Below, in pieces: positions 1-9,062 of a DNA stretch of 64,000 nucleotides (within the stretch, counting starts at the first letter, position 1; each line of letters begins with the position of its first letter). A program made the translations under genes and the position numbers. This DNA comes from Rhodococcus wratislaviensis (GTDB lineage Bacteria > Actinomycetota > Actinomycetes > Mycobacteriales > Mycobacteriaceae). Below the pieces are notes generated by a model that made no database searches, was not told the origin of the DNA, and was given only the letters and a program-made list of their open reading frames with translations. The stretch covers positions 1 through 64,000 of the forward strand of contig NZ_UAUI01000012.1 of the NCBI RefSeq assembly GCF_900455735.1, in the 5' to 3' direction.

Positions 1-840
1 TCACTGTTCGACGATCGCTTCGGCTTCGCGTCCAAGAAACCCGCCGCGCTCGAAGAGCTTCCGCACTTCCGGGCGGACAACCTGGACCCGGCGCGCAGCG
101 GCGGCGACATCGCGATCCAGGCGTGCGCCAACGACCCGCAGGTGGCCGTGCACGCCATCCGCAACCTGGCGCGCGTCGCGTTCGGGACGGCCTCCGTCCG
201 CTGGTCCCAGCTGGGATTCGGCCGCACCTCGTCGACGTCGACCACCCAGGACACACCGCGAAACCTGTTCGGGTTCAAGGACGGAACGAACAACATCAAG
301 GCCGAGGAACCCGGCGTCCTCGACGAGCACGTGTGGGTGGCGTCCGGCGACGACCAGGCGTGGATGGGCGGCGGCGCGTATCTCGTGGCGCGGCGGATCC
401 GCATGCTCATCGAGCAGTGGGACCGCACCGTGCTCGGCGAGCAGGAACGCGTGATCGGACGGTCCAAGGGCACCGGCGCTCCTCTGAGCGGCAAGGCGGA
501 GTTCGACGAACTCGACCTCGATTCCAAGAAGGGTCACGACCCGGTGATCGACGTCGACGCGCACGTGCGGCTGGCGTCCGCTCAGGAACTCGGCGGCATC
601 CAGATCCTTCGTCGCGGATACAACTTCACCGACGGCTCCGACGGTTTCGGCCACCTCGACGCCGGACTCTTCTTCATCGCCTACTGCCGCAACCCGCAGG
701 AACAGTTCGTGCCGATGCAGCTCAACCTGTCCCGGAACGACGCGATGAACGAGTACATCCAGCACGTCGGTTCCGCCGTCTTCGCGTGCCCGCCCGGCCT
801 CGCCGAGGGGCAGTACTGGGGTCAGGGCCTGTTCACGTAG
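1..840 (+). CDS. efeB: DyP-type heme peroxidase, EfeB class (5' end outside window)
   Basis: The open frame enters from the left edge, so only the C-terminal 279 residues are present; full-length EfeB-type proteins are usually a little over 400. The DyP signature G-F-K-D-G is visible around residues 92-96, carrying the distal heme aspartate. A later D-A-H-V-R-L-A segment matches the proximal heme-histidine region (family knowledge), and the end (GQYWGQGLFT) is typical of the EfeB/DypA branch. EfeB homologues are usually Tat-exported and work with EfeU/EfeO in iron uptake; those partners would lie left of the window. The next gene runs convergently and ends 38 bases away. The DyP assignment is firm. 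EfeB rather than another DypA-type function is inferred. Confidence 0.88.
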   Translation, partial: SLFDDRFGFASKKPAALEELPHFRADNLDPARSGGDIAIQACANDPQVAVHAIRNLARVAFGTASVRWSQLGFGRTSSTSTTQDTPRNLFGFKDGTNNIKAEEPGVLDEHVWVASGDDQAWMGGGAYLVARRIRMLIEQWDRTVLGEQERVIGRSKGTGAPLSGKAEFDELDLDSKKGHDPVIDVDAHVRLASAQELGGIQILRRGYNFTDGSDGFGHLDAGLFFIAYCRNPQEQFVPMQLNLSRNDAMNEYIQHVGSAVFACPPGLAEGQYWGQGLFT

Positions 841-877
841 GGCCTCTCGATCCCGCGCACCTGGCACCGCGTATGCA

Positions 878-3800
878 TCAACGGTGTCGGCCGAGCAACT
901 GAAGGTCGAGCTGGTCGGGAGGCAGCGGGCGGCCGTGGTAGTGCCCCTGGGTGACGTCGCAGCCGTATCGACGCAAGGCACGCAGGGTGTCTTCGTCTTC
1001 GACGCCTTCGGCGACCAGAGATGCGCCCAGGCTGTGTGCGAGCTCCACGGTCGATCGGACGATCGCGACGGATCGAGGGTCGCTGGCGAGGCGGGCGACG
1101 AAGATCCGGTCGAGTTTGAGCTCATCGACGGCGAGGTCCTGCAGATAGGCAAGGGAGGACCAGCCGGTGCCGTAGTCGTCGATGGACAATCCGATTCCCA
1201 GACCCTGCAGCGCCTCGACCACCCTTCTGGCGCGCCTGTAGTCGGTCATCAGGACGCTTTCGGTGATCTCGAGGATCAACGTGTCGGCGGGTAACCGAAG
1301 GTCGTCCAGGAGTCGGTCGATCTCTGCAACCAGGTCTGCGTCGAGCAAATTCGTGACCGATAGATTCACTGCGACGGTCAGCGATATACCGCGATCGAGC
1401 CAGCTCCGCGCCTGACCCAGCGCAAGCTCCAGCACTCTCGCTGTCAGTGGACGCATCAGTCCTGACTGTTCGGCCTGAGGAAGGAATTGATCGGGTAGGA
1501 GCAAGCCGCGGAGGGGATGCTCCCACCGAACGAGAGCCTCGACGCTGTGCACCTGGTCGTCGCAGGCACTGACCTTCGGCTGGTAGTAGCACGTGAGCTC
1601 GCCACCAGCGATCGCCGTGCGCAGCTCGTCGATGGTCTGTCTCTCCTCGATGCTGCGCTGGTACTCGGTAGTGTCGTACACGGCGATCGTGCGGCGGGTG
1701 GACTTGGCGCGATACACGGCCACTCCGGCGCACTGCAGCAGATCCTGGGGGTTTGTGCAGTGTTGCGGGCAGAGGGCGATCCCGATCCGCGCCTCGACGC
1801 GCACCGTGACCTCGTCGAGATCGAAAGGCTCGTTTACTGCCTCGAGGAGCTGGCCGGCCAATGCCCGGGCGTCCGTGAGGTCGATCCCTGCCGGCAGCAG
1901 GACCGCAAAGGCGTCTCCGTCGAGGCGTGCCGGCCGATCACCCGGTCGCACGGACCGAGCCAGCCGGTCCGCTATCTGGCACAGCAATTGATCGCCCACA
2001 TTACGTCCGAACGAGTCGTTGATCTCCTTGAAGCGGTCCACATCCATCAGCAGCAGGCCCGGCCCCGGGCCCGGGCCCGTCCCCGACTGTGCCGCCCGGT
2101 CGAAGTATGCGGCCGTCAGCGCCGCCATGATCGCCCGCCGATTGGCCAGGTCGGTGAGGTCATCGGTGCTCGCCTGGCGGTGGCTGTCGGCCAGGACGAC
2201 GACTTCCCGGAACGTCACCGCGAATCGGGCCGCGACCGTGACGAGGCTGAGCGCGGCGAGCACCACCGCGAGTCCCGGCAACCGTGCATCGTGGTCGAGG
2301 ACCAGCAGCCCCACCGAAGCGGCGGTGCACACCAGCGGGGGTATCCAGATACCCAGTCCCGATAGCTGACCGGACTGCCTTCGGCCAGGGGCTCGCCAAC
2401 TGGCCACGGCCACAAGTATCGCGGCGGCGTGCGGGAGCGCATCGATCCACGTAGTCTCCCCGTGACCGGCAGCAGTGCGGAACAGGTTGACAGTGTCGGC
2501 CACCGCAAACATCATGAACCCCGCGACCAGCAGCACCCACCGCTGCTCGGCCCGCCACCCCAGCACCGCGAGTGCCCCGACCGCGAGTGCCAACAGAAGC
2601 ATGTCTCCCACCGGGTAGGCCAACCCGACGATCACCGCCGCGGGTGATCCGTCGGCGACCGAGTCGATCGGACCGAATGCGACGGCCGTTGCCAGCGCCG
2701 CCAGCGTCAACCCTGCAGTGATGGCGTCCCACCAGATCTCGGTCGGCAACCGCCGCGCTTGCGCGCGCACGAGCACCACCAACCCGGCGTACACAAGTGG
2801 GTAGAACGCCAGTTTCAGCAGATCGGCCACCGATGGGGTCTGGCCATCAGGCGGCCACGACATCGCCACGGCATCGCCCACACACCAGCTGGTCATTCCC
2901 AGCGCGATCAGCCACCACGCCCGTCGCTCGGTCGGAATACACCACGCGCGAGCCGCAACCAGAAAGGCAGCCGACAAGGCCAGTCCGTTGTAGAGCACTC
3001 GGTGCAGCACGATCCAACCCGCTTGATCACCTGTCCCCATCAAGATCCCGAACAGGACCACACCGATCAGCAGAATCCCCAGCCCCGCCATGACGCCCCG
3101 CCGCGCCCGATCGGATGGCGACACCCAGCTCACCGGACCCGGTCGGTGTCGATTGTGTGCAGACCTCGGCACCGACACGATGTCCCTTCCCGCTACAGCC
3201 TGATCCGTCACGTGTCGTGCGTGTCGCGGTGCGTTCGTGGTTTCCCCGGGTCCGAGGCTGTGAGTCGGATTGTCGTCGCAGGTCAGCGCGCACATGGTGT
3301 CGGAGTCGGCTGGGTCCGGCACGTAACTGCGCAGGCAACCACCACCGCAGCGCTTGGCCGCATACATTGCCAGATCTGCCTGTTTGAGCAAGCTCTCGGT
3401 CGTCGCGCCGGCGACCGTGGAAATGGTGAGCCCGATGCTGGGGCGGATGGAGAGCACGACACCGTCGATGATGAACGGCGGGGTGAATGCCTCCAGTACC
3501 CGGTCTGCGGCCGACAGGGCATCTTGGACACTGCCTTCGACCAGTGCCGCGAACTCGTCGCCTCCGAGCCGCGCGACGGTGTCGGTGCTCCGCATGCACC
3601 CGGTGAGCCGTTCCGCGACGCGGATCAACAGCTCGTCCCCGGCGGGATGGCCGAGGCTGTCGTTGACGGTTTTGAAATCGTCGAGATCCACACAGAGCAC
3701 TACGATCGGTGTGAGTTCGCGGCGCTGGCGCTGTAGGGCTTGGTCGAGCCGGTCGAGAAACAAGGCACGGTTCGCCAGTCCGGTCAGTCGGTCGCGAAAG

Positions 3801-4846
3801 GCCTGCCGGGCCACGGTGAGCAACAACCGTCGGTTCTCGGCCAACACGATGAACTGCCGTGCCAGCAAGGCGATCACCAGGACCACGATCGCAGCGGGAA
3901 TCGGCCCGGAGCCCAGGCTGGGCAGCTCCCGCTGCAGGCCGACGGCGGCGGCCAGCAGCAACGGAAGGTACGGCAACCACAACCGTGTCCGAGACGGAAT
4001 CTGGGCCGGAACCGGCTCGAGTGACTGCTCGCGGGTGCTCGACAGCGCCGCCAGCCCAATCGCGGCGAAGGCGGCCACCCAGCCCAGGTCGGTAACGCCG
4101 CCGTTGTGATACGTGCCCAACGCGGTCAAGTACGAGACTGCGCTGGCCGACAACGCCATCAGAATGATCCCGATGCACAGCAGTCCCATGGTCAAGCGTT
4201 GCCCAGCCCGCGCTCGGGTCAGCACCACAATTGCCATCGTCGCAATCACCAGATCCGCGACAGGATAGGCGAGGGACAACACGAGGGCGACCGGGGTGGC
4301 GCTCCCCGCGCGGTAGACGCTGCCGAGCACGCTCACCCACGACATCACGAACAGTGAACCGGCCACGATGATTCCGTCCAGAATCAGCCGGGTACGGGAC
4401 TGTCCGCTGTCACCTGCCGGGAACAGCAACAGCGCCGCGCATGCGCCGACCGGAAACAGCAGGTACGCAGCAGCCGCCGAGGAGGGGAACGGTATCTGAT
4501 CACTGCCCTGCCACACCACGTAGTAGCACCAGATGGCTTGGCCGACCGACCAGGCCGCCAGCCCACCCGCCAACGCCAGCCAGCTGCGGCGGCGACTGCC
4601 GTGTCCTCTCCGGGCAGCCCACGCGGTACACCCGGTCGCGACGAGAGCAAACACCAGCAAGCCGACGTCGACAACCACCGTGGTCGTAAACGTCCCACCC
4701 CACCCTCGCCACAGCGCCAGCGCGAACAGCAATGCCGGTACGGCAAACATCGCCGCGATCAGCCAGAGACCGCCGCTCCAGACCACGGCCTTTGCACTCG
4801 GCGACGTCCCCACCCGCGCGGCTGTCCGATGTTCCATCGCCACCAC
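878..4846 (-). CDS. Membrane protein with duplicated membrane-GGDEF modules and C-terminal EAL domain
   Basis: This 1322-residue c-di-GMP turnover protein has an unusual order: hydrophobic membrane block (about 20-340), intact GGDEF domain (motif RLGGDEF near 429), second hydrophobic block (about 590-880), degenerate GGDEF domain (RLDGDAF near 974), then EAL domain (EAL near 1105, later DDYGTG, ELKLDRIFV and VAEGVED). The first GGDEF should make c-di-GMP. The second is probably inactive or regulatory because DGDAF replaces GGDEF. The EAL domain keeps the metal and catalytic residues expected of a phosphodiesterase. The two halves look like two complete membrane sensor-GGDEF proteins fused head to tail. 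No DNA or protein partner is adjacent. The ATG at 4837 (MEHRT) is an alternative start. Confidence 0.9.
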   Translation of the reverse strand: MVAMEHRTAARVGTSPSAKAVVWSGGLWLIAAMFAVPALLFALALWRGWGGTFTTTVVVDVGLLVFALVATGCTAWAARRGHGSRRRSWLALAGGLAAWSVGQAIWCYYVVWQGSDQIPFPSSAAAAYLLFPVGACAALLLFPAGDSGQSRTRLILDGIIVAGSLFVMSWVSVLGSVYRAGSATPVALVLSLAYPVADLVIATMAIVVLTRARAGQRLTMGLLCIGIILMALSASAVSYLTALGTYHNGGVTDLGWVAAFAAIGLAALSSTREQSLEPVPAQIPSRTRLWLPYLPLLLAAAVGLQRELPSLGSGPIPAAIVVLVIALLARQFIVLAENRRLLLTVARQAFRDRLTGLANRALFLDRLDQALQRQRRELTPIVVLCVDLDDFKTVNDSLGHPAGDELLIRVAERLTGCMRSTDTVARLGGDEFAALVEGSVQDALSAADRVLEAFTPPFIIDGVVLSIRPSIGLTISTVAGATTESLLKQADLAMYAAKRCGGGCLRSYVPDPADSDTMCALTCDDNPTHSLGPGETTNAPRHARHVTDQAVAGRDIVSVPRSAHNRHRPGPVSWVSPSDRARRGVMAGLGILLIGVVLFGILMGTGDQAGWIVLHRVLYNGLALSAAFLVAARAWCIPTERRAWWLIALGMTSWCVGDAVAMSWPPDGQTPSVADLLKLAFYPLVYAGLVVLVRAQARRLPTEIWWDAITAGLTLAALATAVAFGPIDSVADGSPAAVIVGLAYPVGDMLLLALAVGALAVLGWRAEQRWVLLVAGFMMFAVADTVNLFRTAAGHGETTWIDALPHAAAILVAVASWRAPGRRQSGQLSGLGIWIPPLVCTAASVGLLVLDHDARLPGLAVVLAALSLVTVAARFAVTFREVVVLADSHRQASTDDLTDLANRRAIMAALTAAYFDRAAQSGTGPGPGPGLLLMDVDRFKEINDSFGRNVGDQLLCQIADRLARSVRPGDRPARLDGDAFAVLLPAGIDLTDARALAGQLLEAVNEPFDLDEVTVRVEARIGIALCPQHCTNPQDLLQCAGVAVYRAKSTRRTIAVYDTTEYQRSIEERQTIDELRTAIAGGELTCYYQPKVSACDDQVHSVEALVRWEHPLRGLLLPDQFLPQAEQSGLMRPLTARVLELALGQARSWLDRGISLTVAVNLSVTNLLDADLVAEIDRLLDDLRLPADTLILEITESVLMTDYRRARRVVEALQGLGIGLSIDDYGTGWSSLAYLQDLAVDELKLDRIFVARLASDPRSVAIVRSTVELAHSLGASLVAEGVEDEDTLRALRRYGCDVTQGHYHGRPLPPDQLDLQLLGRHR

Positions 4847-4871
4847 CCGAACTGCCGCCTGCCGTCAGTAA

Positions 4872-4953
4872 ATTATCGGATTCAAAGTATCCAGAGGTCC
4901 ATCTTTGCACGATGTGCATACTGAAATATAGTGCAAAAAGATACCTATGGTAT
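4872..4953 (-). promoter_or_regulatory. Candidate promoter and palindromes upstream of the GGDEF/EAL gene
   Basis: This AT-rich stretch stands out from the surrounding GC-rich DNA. Read on the minus strand, TGGACC (4901-4896), an 18-base gap and GATAAT (4877-4872) could form a promoter firing into the GGDEF/EAL gene. Two short perfect palindromes lie just upstream: TGCAC-GAT-GTGCA (4906-4918) and ATACC-TAT-GGTAT (4941-4953). They could be regulator sites. No regulator is known and no start point has been mapped. Confidence 0.35.
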
Positions 4954-5039
4954 GTTTCTGCGCGCCGTAAGGCAGATGGGCAAGTACGAACGTGCGACAT
5001 CGCTGCCTGATCCGCACCGCTGCCGTGCTCGGATCGCGG

Positions 5040-5186
5040 TCAGCGGCCGACGAGCTTCCGGATCAGCCGGGGAAGCGGCCGCCGAAACCGCGGACAGTCG
5101 CACAGTGCGCAGGACGTGCCCTTGCGGTAGTGCTCGTGAGCGGCGAATGGGTGGCCGCAGCGGCACTCTGAGTTCGACACGGCCAT
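5040..5186 (-). CDS. Small 48-residue zinc-ribbon-like protein
   Basis: An ATG at 5186 opens a 48-codon frame ending in TGA at 5040. The product starts MAVSNSECRCGHPF and carries two clusters of likely metal ligands: C-x-C-G-H (residues 8-12) with H17 and H19, then C-x2-C-x-C (residues 26-31). This is followed by a very basic tail rich in Arg and Lys. The cysteine/histidine spacing, with an intervening HYRxG segment, is that of a compact zinc-binding knuckle, and chance is unlikely to produce it. I recall similar tiny proteins in actinobacterial genomes, but no function. The basic tail would suit nucleic-acid or membrane-surface contact (inference). It is too short for many gene callers. Confidence 0.65.
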   Translation of the reverse strand: MAVSNSECRCGHPFAAHEHYRKGTSCALCDCPRFRRPLPRLIRKLVGR

Positions 5187-5229
5187 GAACTTGATTCTAT
5201 TCACACCCGAAACTCGTGGGTCCCGGACG

Positions 5230-6069
5230 TCACTGGGAGAACCTCACCCAGTCCACCAGCATGGTGGCGGGAAAGCGTGTCGACGACGTGACCGGGCCGG
5301 GCCAGTTCCCGCCGACGGCCACATCGAGCAGCAGGTATGCCGGGGCGTCGAACACCCAGCGTTCCTCGGGTCGCAGGTCCGCCGTGGTGACGGTGCCGAC
5401 GATGTTCCCGTCGATGCCCACCGAGATGCGGCCGGGCGCCTTGATCAGGGCGTAGTCGTGGAAACCCGCGCTGAGGTTCGCACCGATCGAGCCATCCGTC
5501 GAGCGTTCCCAGTGTCCGCCGCCGACGGTCGGGCCGTGCACTCCCGCGTGGTACCGCGAACCGTCCCCGATCACCTCGAGGATGTCGATCTCCCCGCAGG
5601 CGGGCCACCCGACGCTGTTGATGTTGCTTCCGAGCGTCCAGAACGCGGGATGGATTCCCGGGCCGGACGGCACCTGCATCCGTGCCTCGATCACCCCGTA
5701 CGTGAAGTCGAACTTTCCACGGGTCACGAGTCGAGCCGACGTGAATCCGCCACCGTTTCTGCGGGCCTCGACGACGAGACGACCGTTGCCGTCGAGTCGC
5801 GAATTCTGCCGGGAGTCGGTGTACACCTGCTTCTCGTTGTTGCCCCACCCGCCGCCGCCGAGGTCGTAGCCCCAGAACGATGGATTGGGTGCCGCGTTTG
5901 CGGGTCCGTCGAATTCGTCGCTGCCGATCACGGTGTATCCGGGGTAGGCGGTCCGGACGCCTGCACCGCCGGGCACGGCGGCGGCAACAGCCGGGGTGAG
6001 GGACAGCGCGCACAGCGCCACCGAGCACGTCAACGAAATCTCGAACAGGGCCGAGCGCATCCGCCGCAT
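5230..6069 (-). CDS. Secreted GH16 family glycoside hydrolase
   Basis: The 279-residue product begins with a basic, hydrophobic export signal ending near AVAAAVPG (about residue 33). The rest is a GH16 beta-jelly-roll enzyme: F-W-G-Y-D-L-G-G-G-G-W-G-N-N-E, then the catalytic motif E-I-D-I-L-E near residues 161-166, in which the first Glu is the nucleophile and the last the acid/base. GH16 members cut beta-1,3/1,4-linked glucans, galactans and related polymers. The likely target here is the polysaccharide made by the surrounding cluster. It is the last gene of the minus-strand run and is clearly paralogous to the GH16 gene at 8226-9062. A second ATG at 6060 is possible. Exact specificity cannot be told. 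Confidence 0.9.
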   Translation of the reverse strand: MRRMRSALFEISLTCSVALCALSLTPAVAAAVPGGAGVRTAYPGYTVIGSDEFDGPANAAPNPSFWGYDLGGGGWGNNEKQVYTDSRQNSRLDGNGRLVVEARRNGGGFTSARLVTRGKFDFTYGVIEARMQVPSGPGIHPAFWTLGSNINSVGWPACGEIDILEVIGDGSRYHAGVHGPTVGGGHWERSTDGSIGANLSAGFHDYALIKAPGRISVGIDGNIVGTVTTADLRPEERWVFDAPAYLLLDVAVGGNWPGPVTSSTRFPATMLVDWVRFSQ

Positions 6070-6124
6070 GTGCCGATGCTAGGCGTCGCCGCGACCGGTC
6101 GTGACCGAATACGCGACGTGGCCG

Positions 6125-8233
6125 TTACCGGCGCGGCCCCGTGTAACGGAAGATCGTGCTGTTGTCGTCCTGCGCGTACACGGACCAGTCGGGGCTGGAC
6201 CGCATCTGGTCCTCGAAGTTCTCGACGGATCCGTCGGGTAGATAGCCGTAGTAGCGGATGGCGGCAGTGCCCTGCGTGTTGAACACGAGATACGTGTCGC
6301 CGTCGCGTTCCGCCGCATCCGCGGTGAGCATCTCGATCTGGCCGCCGTGCGGGAAGCCCTCCAGCACGGCCGGGGGCAAGGCCAGCAAGGGTTGATCGAA
6401 ATCCTTGTCGACGACGGCGAACTCGAGGTAGTCGGCGCTGACCCGGGTGGGGAGACCGGCGGGATAGAGGGAGATGATCGTCGCCGGCGGCTTCTCGTTC
6501 GCGAGGATGTCCTCCGCGAACGTCACCTGGGACTGATATCCGATGACCAGCGACCACAGCCCGAAATAGCCTTGCAGGCCAGCGAATGTCACGTATGCCA
6601 GTCCGCTCGCGAGTCCGACCGGGACGACTCGACGGAGCAGTCCGGACCGGAACCTGATCGTGAGAGTGTCCACGAGGATCGGTGCGATGAGAATCGCGCA
6701 CCCGGGAACGGCGTAGAGATACACCCGGAAGATCGCCTCACCGCCGTAGCTCTGACCGGCCAGCAGCGCGAACGAGCTGAACGCCATGACGGTCGCGACC
6801 CAGGCGGGACGTTTGCGACGCCAGAGGAGGATCGCGCAGACCACGGCGAGCAGGATGATGCCCGCGGACAGGGACCGGCACACGGCGGAGGTGAAGATCT
6901 TCCCGAACGTGCCGACGGCGGTCACGTTGCTGGCGGCGTTGTCGACCGGGTTGAAACCGGACAGCAGCCCGTACGGTGCCACGATGTCCAGCCGGGGAAC
7001 GAGATAGGCGACGAGGATCGCGAAGTAGGGAACGGGGATCCACCAGGGCCGGATCTTCCGCGTCACCGCCAGGGCCACCGTCACGCCGAACAGCCAGTAC
7101 GGGGTCAGCTGATGAGTGGGCACCAGAGCGGCGAAGACGAGGATCGACAGGTACGCCGCAGATCGGTGCTCCGTCGACACCACGAGCAGTGCCACCACAC
7201 CCAGTGCCATGACGAGGGCAATGGCCTGCGGCGAGAAGTAGTCCTGCCCCACCCAGTTGACGAGTTCCGCCACCATCGCGGCCGTCAGTGCCACCCGCAT
7301 GCCGAACCCGAGGAGCCGGGCGATCGCAGCGATCACGACCGCCAGCAGCACGTGGATCACCGGCGCGAACCAGTGAGCGATCGACATCATGTCCGCGGAC
7401 GTGATGTCGCCGAACCACGCGAACGCGGTGAAGAAGCCCGGCCACTCGCCGTAGATGTCGACGCCCTTGGGCGGCAGTGTCTGGAACTGCTGGATGTAGT
7501 CGACCACGCCGAGGTGCTTGTACGTCCACCCGTAGATGGGAACGTCGGTGATGAGGGTCGGGGTGAGCCGTTCCACCACGATCACGCCGAGCACGGCCGC
7601 GGCGGCGGTCCCGACAGCCCTCTCGCGAAGAGCCCAGACGAACGCGCCGAGCATCATCAGGGCGCACACCACCAGGCCGGGACCGCTTCCGACGAACAGC
7701 AGGCCGAACTGTGCATATGCGGTCGAGCCGAGCCCGAAGAGGACCGCCACCCACACGGCGAGCGCCACGGCAACGAGGATCAGGGGCCGGTTGCGGCGGG
7801 CAGCGTGCCACCATTGCGCCAGACGACACGACACCTGCTGCACGGTCACCGCGCGCACCGGCTCGGCGCCGGTGTCGTGCCACCGATGCCGCAGCGCGGA
7901 CGCGACGACGGCCAGGACGATCACGAGCAGCAGACCCGTCGCGGGCCATCGGTAGAACCAGGCCAGGACAGTGGTGGCCGCAGTCACCACGGACAGTCCG
8001 AGGACGGGGACGGCCGCAACGGCCGCAGCGACCGGTAGCCGCAACCACGTCACGACCGCGAGACCCGGTCCGATCAACACGAACACCGCCAGCAGCACCG
8101 CACTCACCGACGACGGCAGCGGCGCCAGGGACGCCAGTCCCGCGACCGCCGAGGCCAACGCGGCGACGTCGTAGTACCGGGTCAGCTCCGGAGCCCTAGT
8201 GTCGAGACGCTCGGCAGTGAGGAGATCACTCAT
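6125..8233 (-). CDS. Polytopic membrane protein, possible GT-C-type glycosyltransferase
   Basis: The 702-residue protein has a short cytoplasmic start (MSDLLTAERL), many hydrophobic segments across residues about 25-550, and a C-terminal hydrophilic domain of about 150 residues likely to lie outside the membrane. After the first third there is a loop with acidic and aromatic residues (TDVPIYGWTYKHLGVVDYI) of the kind found in lipid-linked-sugar-dependent GT-C enzymes, but I cannot identify a proven DxD or family signature. It overlaps the upstream GH16 gene by 8 bases, which implies coupled translation. Sitting between two secreted GH16 enzymes and downstream of GT2, flippase and acyltransferase genes, it may polymerise or transfer an exported glycan. 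That role is inference. Confidence 0.72.
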   Translation of the reverse strand: MSDLLTAERLDTRAPELTRYYDVAALASAVAGLASLAPLPSSVSAVLLAVFVLIGPGLAVVTWLRLPVAAAVAAVPVLGLSVVTAATTVLAWFYRWPATGLLLVIVLAVVASALRHRWHDTGAEPVRAVTVQQVSCRLAQWWHAARRNRPLILVAVALAVWVAVLFGLGSTAYAQFGLLFVGSGPGLVVCALMMLGAFVWALRERAVGTAAAAVLGVIVVERLTPTLITDVPIYGWTYKHLGVVDYIQQFQTLPPKGVDIYGEWPGFFTAFAWFGDITSADMMSIAHWFAPVIHVLLAVVIAAIARLLGFGMRVALTAAMVAELVNWVGQDYFSPQAIALVMALGVVALLVVSTEHRSAAYLSILVFAALVPTHQLTPYWLFGVTVALAVTRKIRPWWIPVPYFAILVAYLVPRLDIVAPYGLLSGFNPVDNAASNVTAVGTFGKIFTSAVCRSLSAGIILLAVVCAILLWRRKRPAWVATVMAFSSFALLAGQSYGGEAIFRVYLYAVPGCAILIAPILVDTLTIRFRSGLLRRVVPVGLASGLAYVTFAGLQGYFGLWSLVIGYQSQVTFAEDILANEKPPATIISLYPAGLPTRVSADYLEFAVVDKDFDQPLLALPPAVLEGFPHGGQIEMLTADAAERDGDTYLVFNTQGTAAIRYYGYLPDGSVENFEDQMRSSPDWSVYAQDDNSTIFRYTGPRR

Positions 8234-9062
8234 CGGTCACCCTCACCCAGTCGACGAGCATCGCGGCGGGGAACGTCGTATCGGCTCCGACGTCGCCCGG
8301 CCACCGTCCGCCGACTGCGACGTTCAGCAACAGGGAGAACGGCTTGTCGAACACCCATTCCTGCCCCGGGGCCAGGTCGGCGCGCGAGAACTCGCCCGTC
8401 ACCGCGTCGTCGATGCCGAATGCGATCCGGTCCGGCGACCGCTCCACCCAGTAGTCGTGGAAATCGTCCGACATGTTCCCGCTGCCTTCGGCTTTCACCT
8501 CCCAGGGTGTGCCGTCCGCGGACGGGCCGTGCAGCGCACTGTGGTAGAACGACGCGTCGTTGATCGTCTCGATCACGTCGATCTCCCCCGACTGCGGCCA
8601 GCCGACGCGGTTGACATCCGTGCCCATCAACCAGAACGCCGGGTGCAGGCCCTGCCCGCTCGGCAGCTTGATGCGGGCCTCGGCCCGTCCGTACTGGAAT
8701 GCGAAGCGGTCGAGGGTGACAAGCCGGGCGGACGTGTAGCCCGACCCGTCGGGACGGGCTTCGATCACGAGGTTGCCCTCGCCGTCGAGCCGGGAATTGG
8801 CGGGATCGTCCGTGTAGACCTGCGCCTCGTCGTTACCCCAGCCTCCTCCCCCGACCGCGTGTCCCCAGTACCGGGGGTCGGGCGAGGTTCCGGCGGGCCC
8901 GACGAAATCGTCGAACATGAGCACCGACTCGCCCTTCCTCGATGCCTGTGCGACATCGCTCGACGCATACCACCCGGTGGCGCCGATGCAGGCGAGCGCG
9001 ACGAACACCATCGCCGAAGACACGGCGCGGGTCCGGCGCGGACGGTTCAGCTGTCTATGCAC
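8226..9062 (-). CDS. Secreted or membrane-anchored GH16 family glycoside hydrolase
   Basis: The 278-residue product has a basic N-terminus and one hydrophobic segment (about residues 15-33) that is either a signal peptide or an anchor. A GH16 catalytic domain follows, with the motif E-I-D-V-I-E. The segments GGGGWGNDEAQVYTD and a closing D-W-V-R-V match the paralogue at 5230-6069 closely, so the two probably arose by duplication within the cluster. It overlaps the DUF998 gene upstream and the membrane protein downstream by 8 bases each. Probable role: trimming, releasing or remodelling the exported beta-glycan. The actual linkage cut is unknown. Confidence 0.9.
   Translation of the reverse strand: MHRQLNRPRRTRAVSSAMVFVALACIGATGWYASSDVAQASRKGESVLMFDDFVGPAGTSPDPRYWGHAVGGGGWGNDEAQVYTDDPANSRLDGEGNLVIEARPDGSGYTSARLVTLDRFAFQYGRAEARIKLPSGQGLHPAFWLMGTDVNRVGWPQSGEIDVIETINDASFYHSALHGPSADGTPWEVKAEGSGNMSDDFHDYWVERSPDRIAFGIDDAVTGEFSRADLAPGQEWVFDKPFSLLLNVAVGGRWPGDVGADTTFPAAMLVDWVRVTDE

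Noticed and set aside
1-1152. Long minus-strand open frame opposite the peroxidase gene
   Set aside because: Low-complexity Arg/Val/Glu-rich translation, no ribosome site, and the plus strand carries a clear DyP peroxidase; it is an antisense shadow of high-GC DNA.
2057-2084. Tandem CCCGGG repeat
   Set aside because: It encodes a Gly-Pro run in the linker of the GGDEF/EAL protein; local low complexity, not a mobile or regulatory repeat.
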